Positions 26,202 to 34,126 are shown, counted from the first letter of the stretch. The stretch is 41,226 nucleotides of DNA from an uncultured Bacteroidales bacterium (GCA_947305795.1 CAMZEK010000023.1:1-41226); one strand, 5' to 3'. Numbers and translations are program-made. Notes: generated by a model not told the origin, from the sequence alone.

Positions 26202-26209
26202 TTATTTTG
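26202..26209 (+). promoter_or_regulatory. Probable -7 box TTATTTTG of the small lipoprotein gene
   Basis: One mismatch to TAnnTTTG, 20 bp before the ATG at 26229. It lies back to back with the ung box, making 26155-26228 a compact divergent promoter region. Confidence 0.4.
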
Positions 26210-26228
26210 CAGTTCAAATTTCATCAAG

Positions 26229-26360
26229 ATGAAGAAAAAAATTGCCATCGCTCTGCTAATCGCCTTTGTTTCAGGCATTATTGTGACTTCCTGCAAGTCA
26301 AATTCAAGTTGTCCGGCCTACGGCGAGACACACAAATACGTAAAAGAGACCCGCTATTGA
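26229..26360 (+). CDS. 43-residue lipoprotein
   Basis: The ATG at 26229 opens MKKKIAIALLIAFVSGIIVT followed by SCKSNSSCPAYGETHKYVKE. A lipobox (VTSC) makes the mature product only about 23 residues, with a second Cys and a short basic/aromatic tail. Small lipoproteins with a CPAYG tail next to an outer-membrane-type protein gene occur in Bacteroidetes; I recall the pattern but cannot confirm it here. The longer ORF from 26088 runs through the ung promoter region and is not credible. The next gene starts 20 bp after its stop. Confidence 0.7.
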   Translation: MKKKIAIALLIAFVSGIIVTSCKSNSSCPAYGETHKYVKETRY

Positions 26361-26380
26361 TTGTTGAGTGCTGAAGGAAT

Positions 26381-27178
26381 ATGACTCCCCTCAGACAACT
26401 CATATTGCGCACATTCATGTTCACGCTTTTCGGGGCGTGTTCATTTTTATTGCCAGCACAAAGCATTGACATCCAAAATGATAACGAAAAACCGTTGGAG
26501 GAAAAGTTGGTCTATACCCGACAAAACTCCGTCAACATCGCCATTCATTCCCAAGGCTTCGGGGCGGGGTTCAAGATAGGGAAAATCAAGAGCATTCACA
26601 AGACGGTGAACTGGGAAGCCGAGGTCGCCTCGCTGCATTCACTCAAGGAAATCAAGACCATCAGCACTATAGAATACTATACACGGCCCTACGTCTACGG
26701 CAAACTGAACAACGTCTACGTAGTGCGTTTCGGCTACGGCCAAGAACGCCGCATCTTCGGGAAACCCTATTGGGGCGGTATCGAAACTTGGTGGACCTAC
26801 GAAGTCGGGGCATCGTTGGCTTTGATGAAACCTTATTACTATTATGTGACTGTTTATGAGCCTACTAGCGAAGGAAGCTATCAGGAAGTAATTGAGGAAC
26901 AGACCTTTGAGAATCACAGCCAATGGTTGGGCATCATAGGGCGATCGGCGTTCACCAAAGGCCTTACCGAGACCAAACTCTCACCAGGGGCACATGCCTC
27001 AATGGGTCTCAGTTTTGAAATTGGGAAACAACGCACGCGATTGCAGGCCATCAATGTGAAAGTCGTCGCGGAAGGCTTCCCGATGGGCGTTCCCCTCATG
27101 GACGGACAACGCAACAAGTGGTTCTACCTCACCTTCCATCTATCCTACAACTGGGGTTCGAGGTTCAACAAGTATTGA
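26381..27178 (+). CDS. Exported protein, probably outer-membrane beta-barrel, unknown function
   Basis: The protein has 265 residues. The signal peptide ends at about SFLLPAQS (residue 28). The remainder alternates polar and aromatic residues in strands: VNIAIHSQGFGAGFKIGKI, YVYGKLNNVYVVRFGYGQER, SMGLSFEIGKQRTRLQAINV. It ends WFYLTFHLSYNWGSRFNKY, with aromatic residues close to the end as in outer-membrane barrels. AAGGAA lies a few bases before the ATG. The upstream 43-residue lipoprotein is probably co-transcribed. Its TGA abuts the sufS stop (27178/27179) with no spacer, so the two transcripts converge with no room for a separate terminator. Confidence 0.75.
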   Translation: MTPLRQLILRTFMFTLFGACSFLLPAQSIDIQNDNEKPLEEKLVYTRQNSVNIAIHSQGFGAGFKIGKIKSIHKTVNWEAEVASLHSLKEIKTISTIEYYTRPYVYGKLNNVYVVRFGYGQERRIFGKPYWGGIETWWTYEVGASLALMKPYYYYVTVYEPTSEGSYQEVIEEQTFENHSQWLGIIGRSAFTKGLTETKLSPGAHASMGLSFEIGKQRTRLQAINVKVVAEGFPMGVPLMDGQRNKWFYLTFHLSYNWGSRFNKY

Positions 27179-28423
27179 TTACCGCAACATTGTCGCGGCA
27201 CGTTTCACCGCCTTGACAAAAACCTCCACCTCTTCCAAAGTATTATACAAGGCAAACGAAGCCCTCACTGTGCCTGGGATGCCAAAGCGTGTCATTACTG
27301 GCTCAGCGCAATGGTGACCTGTGCGCACAGCTACACCCATCTTGTCGATAATCGTGCCCAAATCGTACGGATGAACACCCTCGATGACGAAGGAAACCAG
27401 ACCACTACGTTGTTTGGCTTGTCCAATGAAACGAATACCATCAATTTCAGAAAGTTGTTGGATAGCGGATTGCAAAAGCTGGTTTTCGTGCGCTTCAACT
27501 TCTTTTCTGTCAAGGCTTTGCAAGAATTGGATGGCGGTTTCCAAGCCGAGTGCCGCTCCCACATTGGGCGTCCCTGCCTCAAATTTGAAGGGCAATACAT
27601 TGAAGGTGGTCTTCTCAAAGCTCACCGTGTCGACCATCTCACCACCAAACTGATAGGGCGGCAATTTCTCCAACCATTCCGCCTTGCCATACAAACCGCC
27701 AATGCCCATAGGAGCGTACATCTTGTGGCCCGAGAAGACGAAAAAGTCGCAGTCAAGGTCTTGAACATCGATAGGATGATGTGCCATGGATTGGGCGCCG
27801 TCAACAACCACAGGGATACCGTAGTTGTGCGCCATGGTTATCATCTGCTTGATAGGGTTGATGGTACCCAACACATTGGAAATGTGCGCTATGGAGACCA
27901 TTTTCGGGCCTTCTTTCAGCAACTTCTCATATTGTTCCAAGACCAATACACCCTTGTCATCCATCGGCACAACGAGCAACTGTCCGTGCTGGCGTTGCAC
28001 CATTTGTTGCCAAGGTACAAGGTTGCTATGGTGCTCCATCGCCGTAACCAATACTTTCAATTGAGAGTTGAAAGTTGAGAGTTGAGAGTTGGAAGTTGAG
28101 AAAAACAAGTGCTCAAAAGAGGTGGCAAGTAGATTCAGCGACTCAGTCGTGCCACGTGTAAAGACGATTTCCCTCGATTCTTTGGCATGGATAAAGTCCG
28201 CCACGGTTTGCCGCGCGTGTTCGTATGCTTCAGTCGCCTTTTGGCTCAGATAATGCACCCCACGATGGATGTTGCAGTTCTCAAGCAGGTAATAGTCGCG
28301 CTCACGGTCGATGACGCAGAGCGGCTTCTGCGTGGTGGCGGCATTGTCGAGATAGACCAATGGCTTGCCGTAAACCTGCTGGTCAAGGACGGGAAACTGC
28401 TTTCTTATTTCGTTGTTATTCAT
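27179..28423 (-). CDS. sufS: Cysteine desulfurase SufS
   Basis: The protein has 414 residues. It is a PLP enzyme taking sulfur from cysteine for Fe-S assembly. The PLP Lys is K234 in FSGHKMYAP, the persulfide Cys is C372 in HHCAEP, and TAMEHHSNLVPW is the family motif. Its ATG overlaps the sufD stop as ATGA. The oddity is a 14-residue stretch at about 108-122 (STSNSQLSTFNSQL) between the TESLNLLATSF and VLVTAMEHH motifs. In other SufS proteins this stretch is a short hydrophobic/acidic link of different sequence. Here it is encoded by six heptanucleotide copies. The frame is kept and all catalytic motifs are present, so the enzyme is probably active. Confidence 0.97.
   Translation of the reverse strand: MNNNEIRKQFPVLDQQVYGKPLVYLDNAATTQKPLCVIDRERDYYLLENCNIHRGVHYLSQKATEAYEHARQTVADFIHAKESREIVFTRGTTESLNLLATSFEHLFFSTSNSQLSTFNSQLKVLVTAMEHHSNLVPWQQMVQRQHGQLLVVPMDDKGVLVLEQYEKLLKEGPKMVSIAHISNVLGTINPIKQMITMAHNYGIPVVVDGAQSMAHHPIDVQDLDCDFFVFSGHKMYAPMGIGGLYGKAEWLEKLPPYQFGGEMVDTVSFEKTTFNVLPFKFEAGTPNVGAALGLETAIQFLQSLDRKEVEAHENQLLQSAIQQLSEIDGIRFIGQAKQRSGLVSFVIEGVHPYDLGTIIDKMGVAVRTGHHCAEPVMTRFGIPGTVRASFALYNTLEEVEVFVKAVKRAATMLR
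28061..28102. repeat. Six tandem heptamers (TTGAGAG type) inside sufS
   Basis: On the plus strand the units are TTGAGAG, TTGAAAG, TTGAGAG, TTGAGAG, TTGGAAG, TTGAGAA. The total of 42 bp is a multiple of three, so the reading frame continues. Loss or gain of one unit would shift the frame. The same heptamer is found at 6189-6209 outside any gene. Confidence 0.9.
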
Positions 28424-29250
28424 CAGATTTTTGAATAATCTATGTCAAAATTATACTCCTTGGGATGACTACAACGAAGGACACAAGTCTCACAACTCGA
28501 CAACTCACCACGCAGACGGCGTTTGATCATGTCGTCAATGTGCTCATGTAGCATTTCATTTCCGATATGATTGCTGACCTCGGCAGCGAAGGCATACATC
28601 AACAAAATTCTAGCGTTGGCCTTGCTGATACCACGCTGACGCATGTAAAACATGGCTTCTTGGTCGAGCTGACCCGTGGAGGTACCATGCGAGCATTTCA
28701 CGTCGTCGGCGTAAATCTCAAGGAACGGTTGACTATTGATTTTGGCCGTTGGAGTGAGAATGATGTTGCTGTTGTTTTGATGGGCATCCGTCTTTTGCGC
28801 ATCTTTAGCCACATACACATGGCCATTGAAGATGCCCGTGGCTTCATCGTCCAAAACACCCTTAAACTTCTCGTTGCTCGTGCAGTGCGGCACGTTATGG
28901 TTCACTTTCAGGTAGTTCTCCACGTGCTGTTTCTTGTCGATGAGATAAAGGCCATAAATTTGGGTATCAGCACCTTCTCCGTCAAGATTAACCGTATATC
29001 TATTGCGGATGTCGCCACCGTTGAAAGTGATGACCACAATCTTCAGTCGGCTGTCGGCCAACTGCCGAATCTTGAACTCACGCTGGATGGAGGCCTCGTT
29101 GTTCACGTTTTGCAGCACATACAACTCAAGGCTCGAATTTTCGTTAAGGACGATTTCGGAGACCTTCGGCCCGGGCGAGAGGTGTGCATCATCGTCATAC
29201 TCAATGATTTCGCGGCTTTGGTTGGCGGCAATGATGAGTTGGTTGTCCAT
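28423..29250 (-). CDS. sufD: Fe-S assembly scaffold subunit SufD, short form
   Basis: The protein has 275 residues from the ATG at 29250. A GTG at 29256, overlapping the sufC stop, is an alternative. It contains the SufB/SufD beta-helix core and C-terminal helical part: DKKQHVENYLKVNHNVPHCT, then KGVLDDEATGIFNGHVYV, QPFLEIYADDVKCSHGTSTG, YMRQRGISKANAR. It ends with a Cys-rich SCETCVLRC motif that other Bacteroidetes SufD proteins share in form. SufD in this phylum is about 440-450 residues. The N-terminal roughly 160 residues are absent and there is no upstream space for them, because sufC ends 2 bp away. It should still pair with SufB in the SufBC2D complex, but the N-terminal contacts must differ. 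Confidence 0.92.
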   Translation of the reverse strand: MDNQLIIAANQSREIIEYDDDAHLSPGPKVSEIVLNENSSLELYVLQNVNNEASIQREFKIRQLADSRLKIVVITFNGGDIRNRYTVNLDGEGADTQIYGLYLIDKKQHVENYLKVNHNVPHCTSNEKFKGVLDDEATGIFNGHVYVAKDAQKTDAHQNNSNIILTPTAKINSQPFLEIYADDVKCSHGTSTGQLDQEAMFYMRQRGISKANARILLMYAFAAEVSNHIGNEMLHEHIDDMIKRRLRGELSSCETCVLRCSHPKEYNFDIDYSKI

Positions 29251-29252
29251 AA

Positions 29253-29999
29253 TCACAGTTCCTTAATCCATTCATAGCCTTTTTCTTCGAGTTCGAGAGC
29301 AAGGGTCTTGCCACCCGTCTTGACGATGCGCCCGTCGTACATCACGTGGACGAAGTCAGGGACGATGTAATCCAAAAGCCTCTGATAGTGTGTGATGACC
29401 ACGAAGGCGTTCTCGCTGTTATGCAGTTGATTAACACCGTGGGCCACGATGCGAAGTGCGTCAATGTCGAGGCCGGAGTCGGTCTCGTCAAGGATGGCAA
29501 GGCTGGGTTCCAACATGGCCATTTGGAAGATCTCATTTTTCTTCTTCTCACCACCGCTGTAGCCCACGTTGACGAAGCGGTTTTGCAGTTTCTCGGTGAT
29601 TTCCACCATGGCCTGCTTCTCCTTCATCATCTTCATGAACTCCACCGTGCTCATCGGCGGCAGACCTTGATATTCACGTTTCGAGTTGACAGCAGTACGC
29701 ATGAAGTTCTGGATGCTCACGCCTGGGATTTCAACAGGGTACTGGAAACTCAAGAAAATGCCTTCATTGGCGCGGTCTTCAGGCGACATCCCGACGACGT
29801 TCTTGCCTTTGTACCAAATTTCGCCTTCGGTAATCTCGTAGCCCTCGCGACCCGTAATGGCCGCCGCCAAGGTGCTTTTTCCCGTTCCATTGGGTCCCAT
29901 GATGGCGTGGATTTCGCCCTCGTTGACACCCAGATTCAATCCTTTCAGAATTTCCTTGCCTCCGATGGAGACGTGTAGGTTTTTGATATTCAGTAACAT
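29253..29999 (-). CDS. sufC: Fe-S assembly ATPase SufC
   Basis: The protein has 248 residues and is a complete ABC ATPase. The Walker A motif is GPNGTGKST, the SufC-specific signature region is YSGGEKKKNEIFQMAMLEPS, the Walker B is LAILDETDSGLDID, and the switch His is in VVITHYQRLL. Although ABC-like it is soluble and drives conformational change of the SufB-SufD scaffold. It follows sufB by 39 bp, a gap filled by a heptad repeat, and is followed by sufD with at most 2 bp between them. Confidence 0.98.
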   Translation of the reverse strand: MLLNIKNLHVSIGGKEILKGLNLGVNEGEIHAIMGPNGTGKSTLAAAITGREGYEITEGEIWYKGKNVVGMSPEDRANEGIFLSFQYPVEIPGVSIQNFMRTAVNSKREYQGLPPMSTVEFMKMMKEKQAMVEITEKLQNRFVNVGYSGGEKKKNEIFQMAMLEPSLAILDETDSGLDIDALRIVAHGVNQLHNSENAFVVITHYQRLLDYIVPDFVHVMYDGRIVKTGGKTLALELEEKGYEWIKEL

Positions 30000-30010
30000 A
30001 TAATTCCTTA

Positions 30011-30040
30011 TTTAATATTCAAAATTTAAAATTCAAAATC
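30011..30040. repeat. A/T heptad array between sufB and sufC
   Basis: On the plus strand ATTCAAA recurs at 30017 and 30031 with ATTTAAA between them, each 7 bp apart. The array fills nearly the whole 39-bp spacer and ends at the sufB stop codon. Confidence 0.65.
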
Positions 30041-31490
30041 ATCCCACGCTGCCCTCCAAGGTTATCGACAATAGTTTCTGCGCCTCGACCGCAAATTCCA
30101 TCGGCAATTTGTTCAGCACATCCTTGGCGTAACCGTTGACAATCAAGCCAATGGCCTTCTCAGTGGGGATGCCGCGCTGCTGGCAGTAGAACAGTTGGTC
30201 TTCGGAGATTTTTGAGGTCGTGGCTTCGTGTTCGAGGATACTCGACTCGTTGCCGCATTCGACGTAAGGCCAAGTGTGTGCGCCACATTGGTCGCCTAAT
30301 AATAAGGAGTCGCACTGCGAGTAGTTGCGGGCGTTTTCTGCTCTTGGGACAACCTTCACCAAGCCACGGTAGCCGTTTTGGCTGTGGCCAGCGGAGATGC
30401 CCTTCGAGATGATGGTGCTGCGAGTGTTTTTGCCCAAGTGAATCATTTTCGTGCCCGTGTCGGCTTGCTGGTAATTGTTGGTCACGGCGACAGAGTAAAA
30501 CTCGCCGACCGAGTTGTCACCCATCAGCACGCAGCCCGGGTATTTCCATGTGATGGCCGAGCCCGTCTCGACCTGCGTCCAAGAGATTTTGGAGCGGTCG
30601 CCGCGACAAAGACCACGTTTAGTAACCAAATTATACACGCCACCCTTGCCTTCCTTGTCACCAGGATACCAGTTCTGCACGGTGGAGTATTTCACTTCAG
30701 CATCGGTCTCGGCAATGATTTCCACGATAGCCGCATGGAGTTGGTTCTCATCACGTTGCGGAGCAGTACAGCCTTCCATATAGCTCACATACGCGCCTTC
30801 GTCGGCCACGATGAGGGTGCGCTCAAACTGACCCGTGTTGGCGGCGTTGATGCGGAAATAGGTGGACAGCTCCAAAGGGCAGCGCACGCCCTTCGGGATG
30901 TAGCAAAATGAGCCATCACTGAAGACCGCCGAGTTGAGCGCGGCGAAGAAGTTGTCAGTGTAGGGCACCACCTTACCGAGGTATTTCTTCACCAAGTCAG
31001 GATGCTGTTTGACCGCCTCGCTGAACGACATGAAGATGACACCGTGTTTGGAAAGCGTCTCTTGAAAAGTCGTCTTCACCGAGGTCGAGTCCATCACCGC
31101 GTCGACGGCCACGCCAGAGAGTTTCTTCTGCTCGTCCAAGGATATGCCGAGTTTGTCGAAGGTGGCCAACAGCTCGGGGTCGACCTCGTCAAGGCTCTGC
31201 TTCTGCTGACGTTTGCGCGGTGCGGCATAATAGATAATGTCCTGATAATCAATTTCAGGAATGTTGAGGTGTGCCCAATTGGGTTGTTTCAAAGTCTGCC
31301 AATGGCGGAAGGCCTTCAGGCGAAACTCCAACAGCCATTCAGGCTCCTCTTTCTTCTTGGAAATCAGGCGGATGATATCCTCATGCAGGCCTTTTGGCAC
31401 GAAATCGGTCTCAATGTCGGTCACAAAGCCGTATTCATAATCCTTGCTTGTGACCTCGCTGATGATATTGTCTTTCGGATTGGAATCCAT
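30039..31490 (-). CDS. sufB: Fe-S assembly scaffold SufB
   Basis: The protein has 483 residues, the family length. The N-terminal part has [20 protein letters not shown] and [16 protein letters not shown]. The core has CSHG-equivalent region [20 protein letters not shown] and [20 protein letters not shown]. The C-terminal part reads [20 protein letters not shown]. SufB is the subunit on which the nascent cluster is built, receiving sulfur from SufS. It is first in the sufB-C-D-S order usual for Bacteroidetes. A -7 box about 115 bp upstream and an octad repeat in the leader precede it. No SufE or SufU gene lies in the window. Confidence 0.98.
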   Translation of the reverse strand: MDSNPKDNIISEVTSKDYEYGFVTDIETDFVPKGLHEDIIRLISKKKEEPEWLLEFRLKAFRHWQTLKQPNWAHLNIPEIDYQDIIYYAAPRKRQQKQSLDEVDPELLATFDKLGISLDEQKKLSGVAVDAVMDSTSVKTTFQETLSKHGVIFMSFSEAVKQHPDLVKKYLGKVVPYTDNFFAALNSAVFSDGSFCYIPKGVRCPLELSTYFRINAANTGQFERTLIVADEGAYVSYMEGCTAPQRDENQLHAAIVEIIAETDAEVKYSTVQNWYPGDKEGKGGVYNLVTKRGLCRGDRSKISWTQVETGSAITWKYPGCVLMGDNSVGEFYSVAVTNNYQQADTGTKMIHLGKNTRSTIISKGISAGHSQNGYRGLVKVVPRAENARNYSQCDSLLLGDQCGAHTWPYVECGNESSILEHEATTSKISEDQLFYCQQRGIPTEKAIGLIVNGYAKDVLNKLPMEFAVEAQKLLSITLEGSVG

Positions 31491-31516
31491 TTTTCAGTTT
31501 ATTTTGACTTCAGGAA

Positions 31517-31572
31517 TACGGGACTACGGGGCAATCATTTTGTCTCGCAGTCCCATAGTCAATCAGTCCCAC
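31517..31572. repeat. Degenerate octanucleotide array in the sufB leader
   Basis: Seven 8-bp units on the plus strand: TACGGGAC, TACGGGGC, AATCATTT, TGTCTCGC, AGTCCCAT, AGTCAATC, AGTCCCAC. The right-hand units (AGTCCCA) are approximately the reverse complement of the left-hand ones (GGGACTA read across units), so the transcript could fold into a long imperfect hairpin. It lies between the promoter and the ATG. Confidence 0.65.
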
Positions 31573-31604
31573 GTCCTTATTAAGAATGATTTCAAATTAG
31601 GCCG

Positions 31605-31636
31605 CAAAGATAAGGAAAAATGCGGTAATAAGACAA
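31605..31636 (-). promoter_or_regulatory. Promoter of sufBCDS (TTG-N21-TATCTTTG)
   Basis: Minus-strand -7 box TATCTTTG at 31605-31612 and TTG at 31634-31636, spacer 21 bp. The predicted leader is about 108 nt, much longer than the 10-40 nt leaders of the other promoters here, and it carries the octad array. Confidence 0.6.
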
Positions 31637-31652
31637 TTTAGTGGAAAAAACA

Positions 31653-31685
31653 CAAAAAAAGAGCAACCCTTTTATGGATTGCTCT
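31653..31685 (-). terminator. Rho-independent terminator of the tRNA-Asp gene
   Basis: Ten-bp stem on the minus strand (31676-31685 against 31660-31669, one G-U pair) with a 6-nt loop and a run of seven T at 31659-31653. It begins 7 bp after the tRNA 3' end. Confidence 0.85.
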
Positions 31686-31692
31686 CTGAGAG

Positions 31693-31767
31693 CGGTCCGG
31701 ACGAGACTCGAACTCGCGACCTCCTGCGTGACAGGCAGGCATTCTAACCAAGCTGAACTACCGGACC
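31693..31767 (-). tRNA. tRNA-Asp (anticodon GTC)
   Basis: On the minus strand the acceptor arms GGTCCGG (31761-31767) and CCGGACC (31694-31700) pair over 7 bp. The anticodon stem CCTGC/GCAGG encloses the loop CTGTCAC, giving anticodon GTC. The T arm has GAGTTCGAGTCTC, and the D arm is present. The discriminator is G at 31693. CCA is not encoded; the sequence continues GCTC. It has its own promoter and terminator. Confidence 0.97.
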
Positions 31768-31805
31768 AACCTGAAAAAGAACTCTACTACTTTGCTTAGC
31801 GGGTG

Positions 31806-31835
31806 CAAAAATACAACCTTTTTTCGAATCGACAA
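31806..31835 (-). promoter_or_regulatory. Promoter of tRNA-Asp (TTG-N19-TATTTTTG)
   Basis: Minus-strand -7 box TATTTTTG at 31806-31813 and TTG at 31833-31835, spacer 19 bp. It is one of the best two-part matches in the window and lies about 39 bp before the mature tRNA 5' end. Confidence 0.65.
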
Positions 31836-31907
31836 GTGTTTTTTTCGGATTTTTTGAGTTATTTTTAATCTATCCCTACAAACATTTGATTTACAGATAT
31901 ATAAAAA

Positions 31908-34016
31908 TCACTCGGTCGGCACTTCCAATGCAGACTCACCCAAATCACAATACGACAAACCCATTACATCAGCCTGTTGCTTCCATTTTTCAGCCAAATA
32001 ATGCGGCACCGAGCCATCAATAAGAAGCATTTTGGCATCATATCCATTCACAACAGATTGAACATCGGGATTTTGCTTTTCCATAACAAGCAGATAATCA
32101 ACAGGCAAGCGATAGGAAAGACTGTCATTGAAACGGCTTTCATCCCAAAGTGCCAACAGTTTTCCGCCAAACGAAACGAGGTTTTGCCTTTTACGCAAGT
32201 ATGGGCCTTCAAAATCATCATCCAAAAACACCATTTCTGGATGCAAAGTCAGGTTTTTCCTCGTCCAGGCTCCACTCAAGCTGTAGTCCACCACGGCCTC
32301 GTCAGCCACCAAAGTACTGTCGGACAACAAGATATGATTCCCGCTTTTTACGAAATCAACCGCTGTGTGTTTCCGCAAACTAAAGAAAGTGATGCCGTTT
32401 TGATTGTCAACGGAATAGACCCGTACCGTAAGCGAGACCATAAAAAGCAGCAGAGCTGACAGCACTCCTATCAGCAATTTCCTTCTTCTTGCAGCAACAG
32501 TCATCAACAGCAACACGAACGCCACAAGCAACATAGCAAACTCAAACTCACTGATATACAATCCTTTGATAATGGAGAGCGGAAGGCTGTCAACCCAAGA
32601 AACAAGCCAATTCATCACGAAAATCACACCCCAAACGAAATAGCCAAACAACACATTGACGTATGGAATCCACGAAACCAACAGAAGCAGCATCCCGCCC
32701 ATAACAACAAGGAACGAAATCGGGGTCATGAACAAATTGCTCAACCAGAAATACGTGGTAAACTGGTGGAAATAAAACAAGGTGAACGGTATGGTGGCCA
32801 CTTGGGCTGCCAGCGCTACCGCTGTGATTTGCCAAGCCTTGTCGAATAGCTTGTTCTTGATGACAAACCAGCTGTATATCGGTCTTTGCAGCACCACAAT
32901 ACCTATCACAGCGGAATACGACAACAAGAACCCGATTTCAAACAGGTTGTTCGGATTGATACAAAGAAGAATAAAGGCCGAGGCAGCTATAGAGTTGATG
33001 ATGAATCCTTTACGATGAATCATTTCGCCGATGACGACGAAGGAAACCATCAACGAGGCACGCAAAATGGAAGGCGACAAACCAGCGATGAGCGCATAAA
33101 ACCAAATCAAAGCAAGCAAAAGTACCTGTTTCAGCGTCTTTTGCCATTTTTTTCGGTTGAGGAAACCCAAAAGGAATGATGCCAGCAGATAAATGATGCC
33201 CACATGCATTCCAGAAACGCACAAAATGTGCATGGAACCAGCGGCCACATAATTCTTGCGCACCTCGTCTGCGAGACTGTCGTCGTAGCCCAACAAAATA
33301 GCTGCAGCCACACCAAACTCATTGTTGCTCAATCCACTGCGCTGGAGTGAGGCTAACAGAATGTCACGAAACCTATAAGAAAAAGCATACAGCGGATTGG
33401 CATTATTTGTCTGCAAATCAATCCAATCTTCGTCTTTCAGATAGATTTGTCCCGTAATACCTTTACGCACAAGATAGGCCCGATAATCGAACTCATCAGG
33501 GTTCTTCGGTGGCAACACCTCCCCTATCGGAGCCTCAACCGCAATCAAGTCGCCGTAACGCAAGGCAAAAGCAGAATCAGTTTTCTGAAAGTATGCCATC
33601 GCAAGACCCGAAACGGCACGCGATGGCAGGCTGTCGCCAAATTGGTATTCCAGCTGCAACACTGTTCTTATAGAATTGGGGCGTTCCGCCGGGTAATCAT
33701 AAACCCGTGCTACATAGTATTGAGCATCAGCCTCAAAGTTTCGGAAATAGTTCTTTTGCATCTTTGCCTCATGCACTTGGGTCAAAGCATACCCCGCCAA
33801 AACCAAATAACAGCCCATGACCGCACCAAAAACCCAATTGTTTCGGTAGCTTTTCAAGACAAAAGCTGCCACCGAAGCCATAGCAAAAAGAACAAGAGCA
33901 ATGATTATTGTAGTCGCCGGCGACAATCGAAATGCAGGTAGGCAAGCACAACACCAAATACCCAAAGCAAAGGGTATCAGCATCCTGACAAATGGAAATT
34001 TGGCGTAATCAGTCAT
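31908..34016 (-). CDS. comEC: ComEC/Rec2-family DNA uptake channel protein
   Basis: The ATG at 34016 (MTDYAKFPFVRMLIPFALGI) gives 702 residues. The ORF upstream to 34097 is in a frame occupied by another small ORF, so the inner start is preferred. The N-terminal membrane helices are followed by a soluble DUF4131-like part. The competence domain has LLGYDDSLADEVRKNYVAAG and SMHILCVSGMHVGIIYLLAS, the family signature, with many membrane helices. A short C-terminal soluble region remains, but I do not see the metallo-beta-lactamase motif HxHxDH found in long ComEC proteins. It carries single-stranded DNA across the inner membrane in competent bacteria. The start overlaps the preceding 38-codon ORF by 8 bp. 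Confidence 0.9.
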   Translation of the reverse strand: MTDYAKFPFVRMLIPFALGIWCCACLPAFRLSPATTIIIALVLFAMASVAAFVLKSYRNNWVFGAVMGCYLVLAGYALTQVHEAKMQKNYFRNFEADAQYYVARVYDYPAERPNSIRTVLQLEYQFGDSLPSRAVSGLAMAYFQKTDSAFALRYGDLIAVEAPIGEVLPPKNPDEFDYRAYLVRKGITGQIYLKDEDWIDLQTNNANPLYAFSYRFRDILLASLQRSGLSNNEFGVAAAILLGYDDSLADEVRKNYVAAGSMHILCVSGMHVGIIYLLASFLLGFLNRKKWQKTLKQVLLLALIWFYALIAGLSPSILRASLMVSFVVIGEMIHRKGFIINSIAASAFILLCINPNNLFEIGFLLSYSAVIGIVVLQRPIYSWFVIKNKLFDKAWQITAVALAAQVATIPFTLFYFHQFTTYFWLSNLFMTPISFLVVMGGMLLLLVSWIPYVNVLFGYFVWGVIFVMNWLVSWVDSLPLSIIKGLYISEFEFAMLLVAFVLLLMTVAARRRKLLIGVLSALLLFMVSLTVRVYSVDNQNGITFFSLRKHTAVDFVKSGNHILLSDSTLVADEAVVDYSLSGAWTRKNLTLHPEMVFLDDDFEGPYLRKRQNLVSFGGKLLALWDESRFNDSLSYRLPVDYLLVMEKQNPDVQSVVNGYDAKMLLIDGSVPHYLAEKWKQQADVMGLSYCDLGESALEVPTE

Positions 34017-34125
34017 GGCTTGACGCAAGGTACAGAGTTTTGGTTCTCTTTTTGGAGTTTTGGCCACTGACTGCAATGCAAGCCAACATCGATACAACCA
34101 TGAAAAGGGCAGTCCTCTTTTTCAT
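34009..34125 (-). CDS. Unannotated 38-residue ORF with signal-peptide-like N-terminus
   Basis: The ORF starts with ATG 1 nt after the lpxB stop and ends with TGA at 34009, overlapping the comEC ATG. It reads MKKRTALFMVVSMLACIAVS followed by GQNSKKRTKTLYLASSHD. The first 21 residues have a basic start, a hydrophobic core and an AVSGQ end, as in Bacteroidetes signal peptides. The remaining 17 residues are basic. It could be a small secreted peptide, a leader ORF coupling lpxB to comEC translation, or the stub of a decayed exported protein. The fit between the two flanking genes (1-nt gap and 8-bp overlap) argues for real translation. Confidence 0.5.
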   Translation of the reverse strand: MKKRTALFMVVSMLACIAVSGQNSKKRTKTLYLASSHD

Positions 34126-34126
34126 G

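Noticed and set aside
26088..26228. Upstream extension of the 43-residue lipoprotein ORF
   Set aside because: It would run antisense through the start of ung and the divergent promoter region and place 47 residues before a clear signal peptide.
28567..29277. Plus-strand ORF of 236 codons opposite sufD
   Set aside because: Antisense to a coupled suf gene, no family features.
31491..31612. sufB leader considered as a known riboswitch
   Set aside because: No conserved riboswitch core was recognised; the complementarity is explained by the octad array.
31693..31767. tRNA-Asp as an integration site of a mobile element
   Set aside because: No integrase, no duplicated tRNA end and no element border were found near it.
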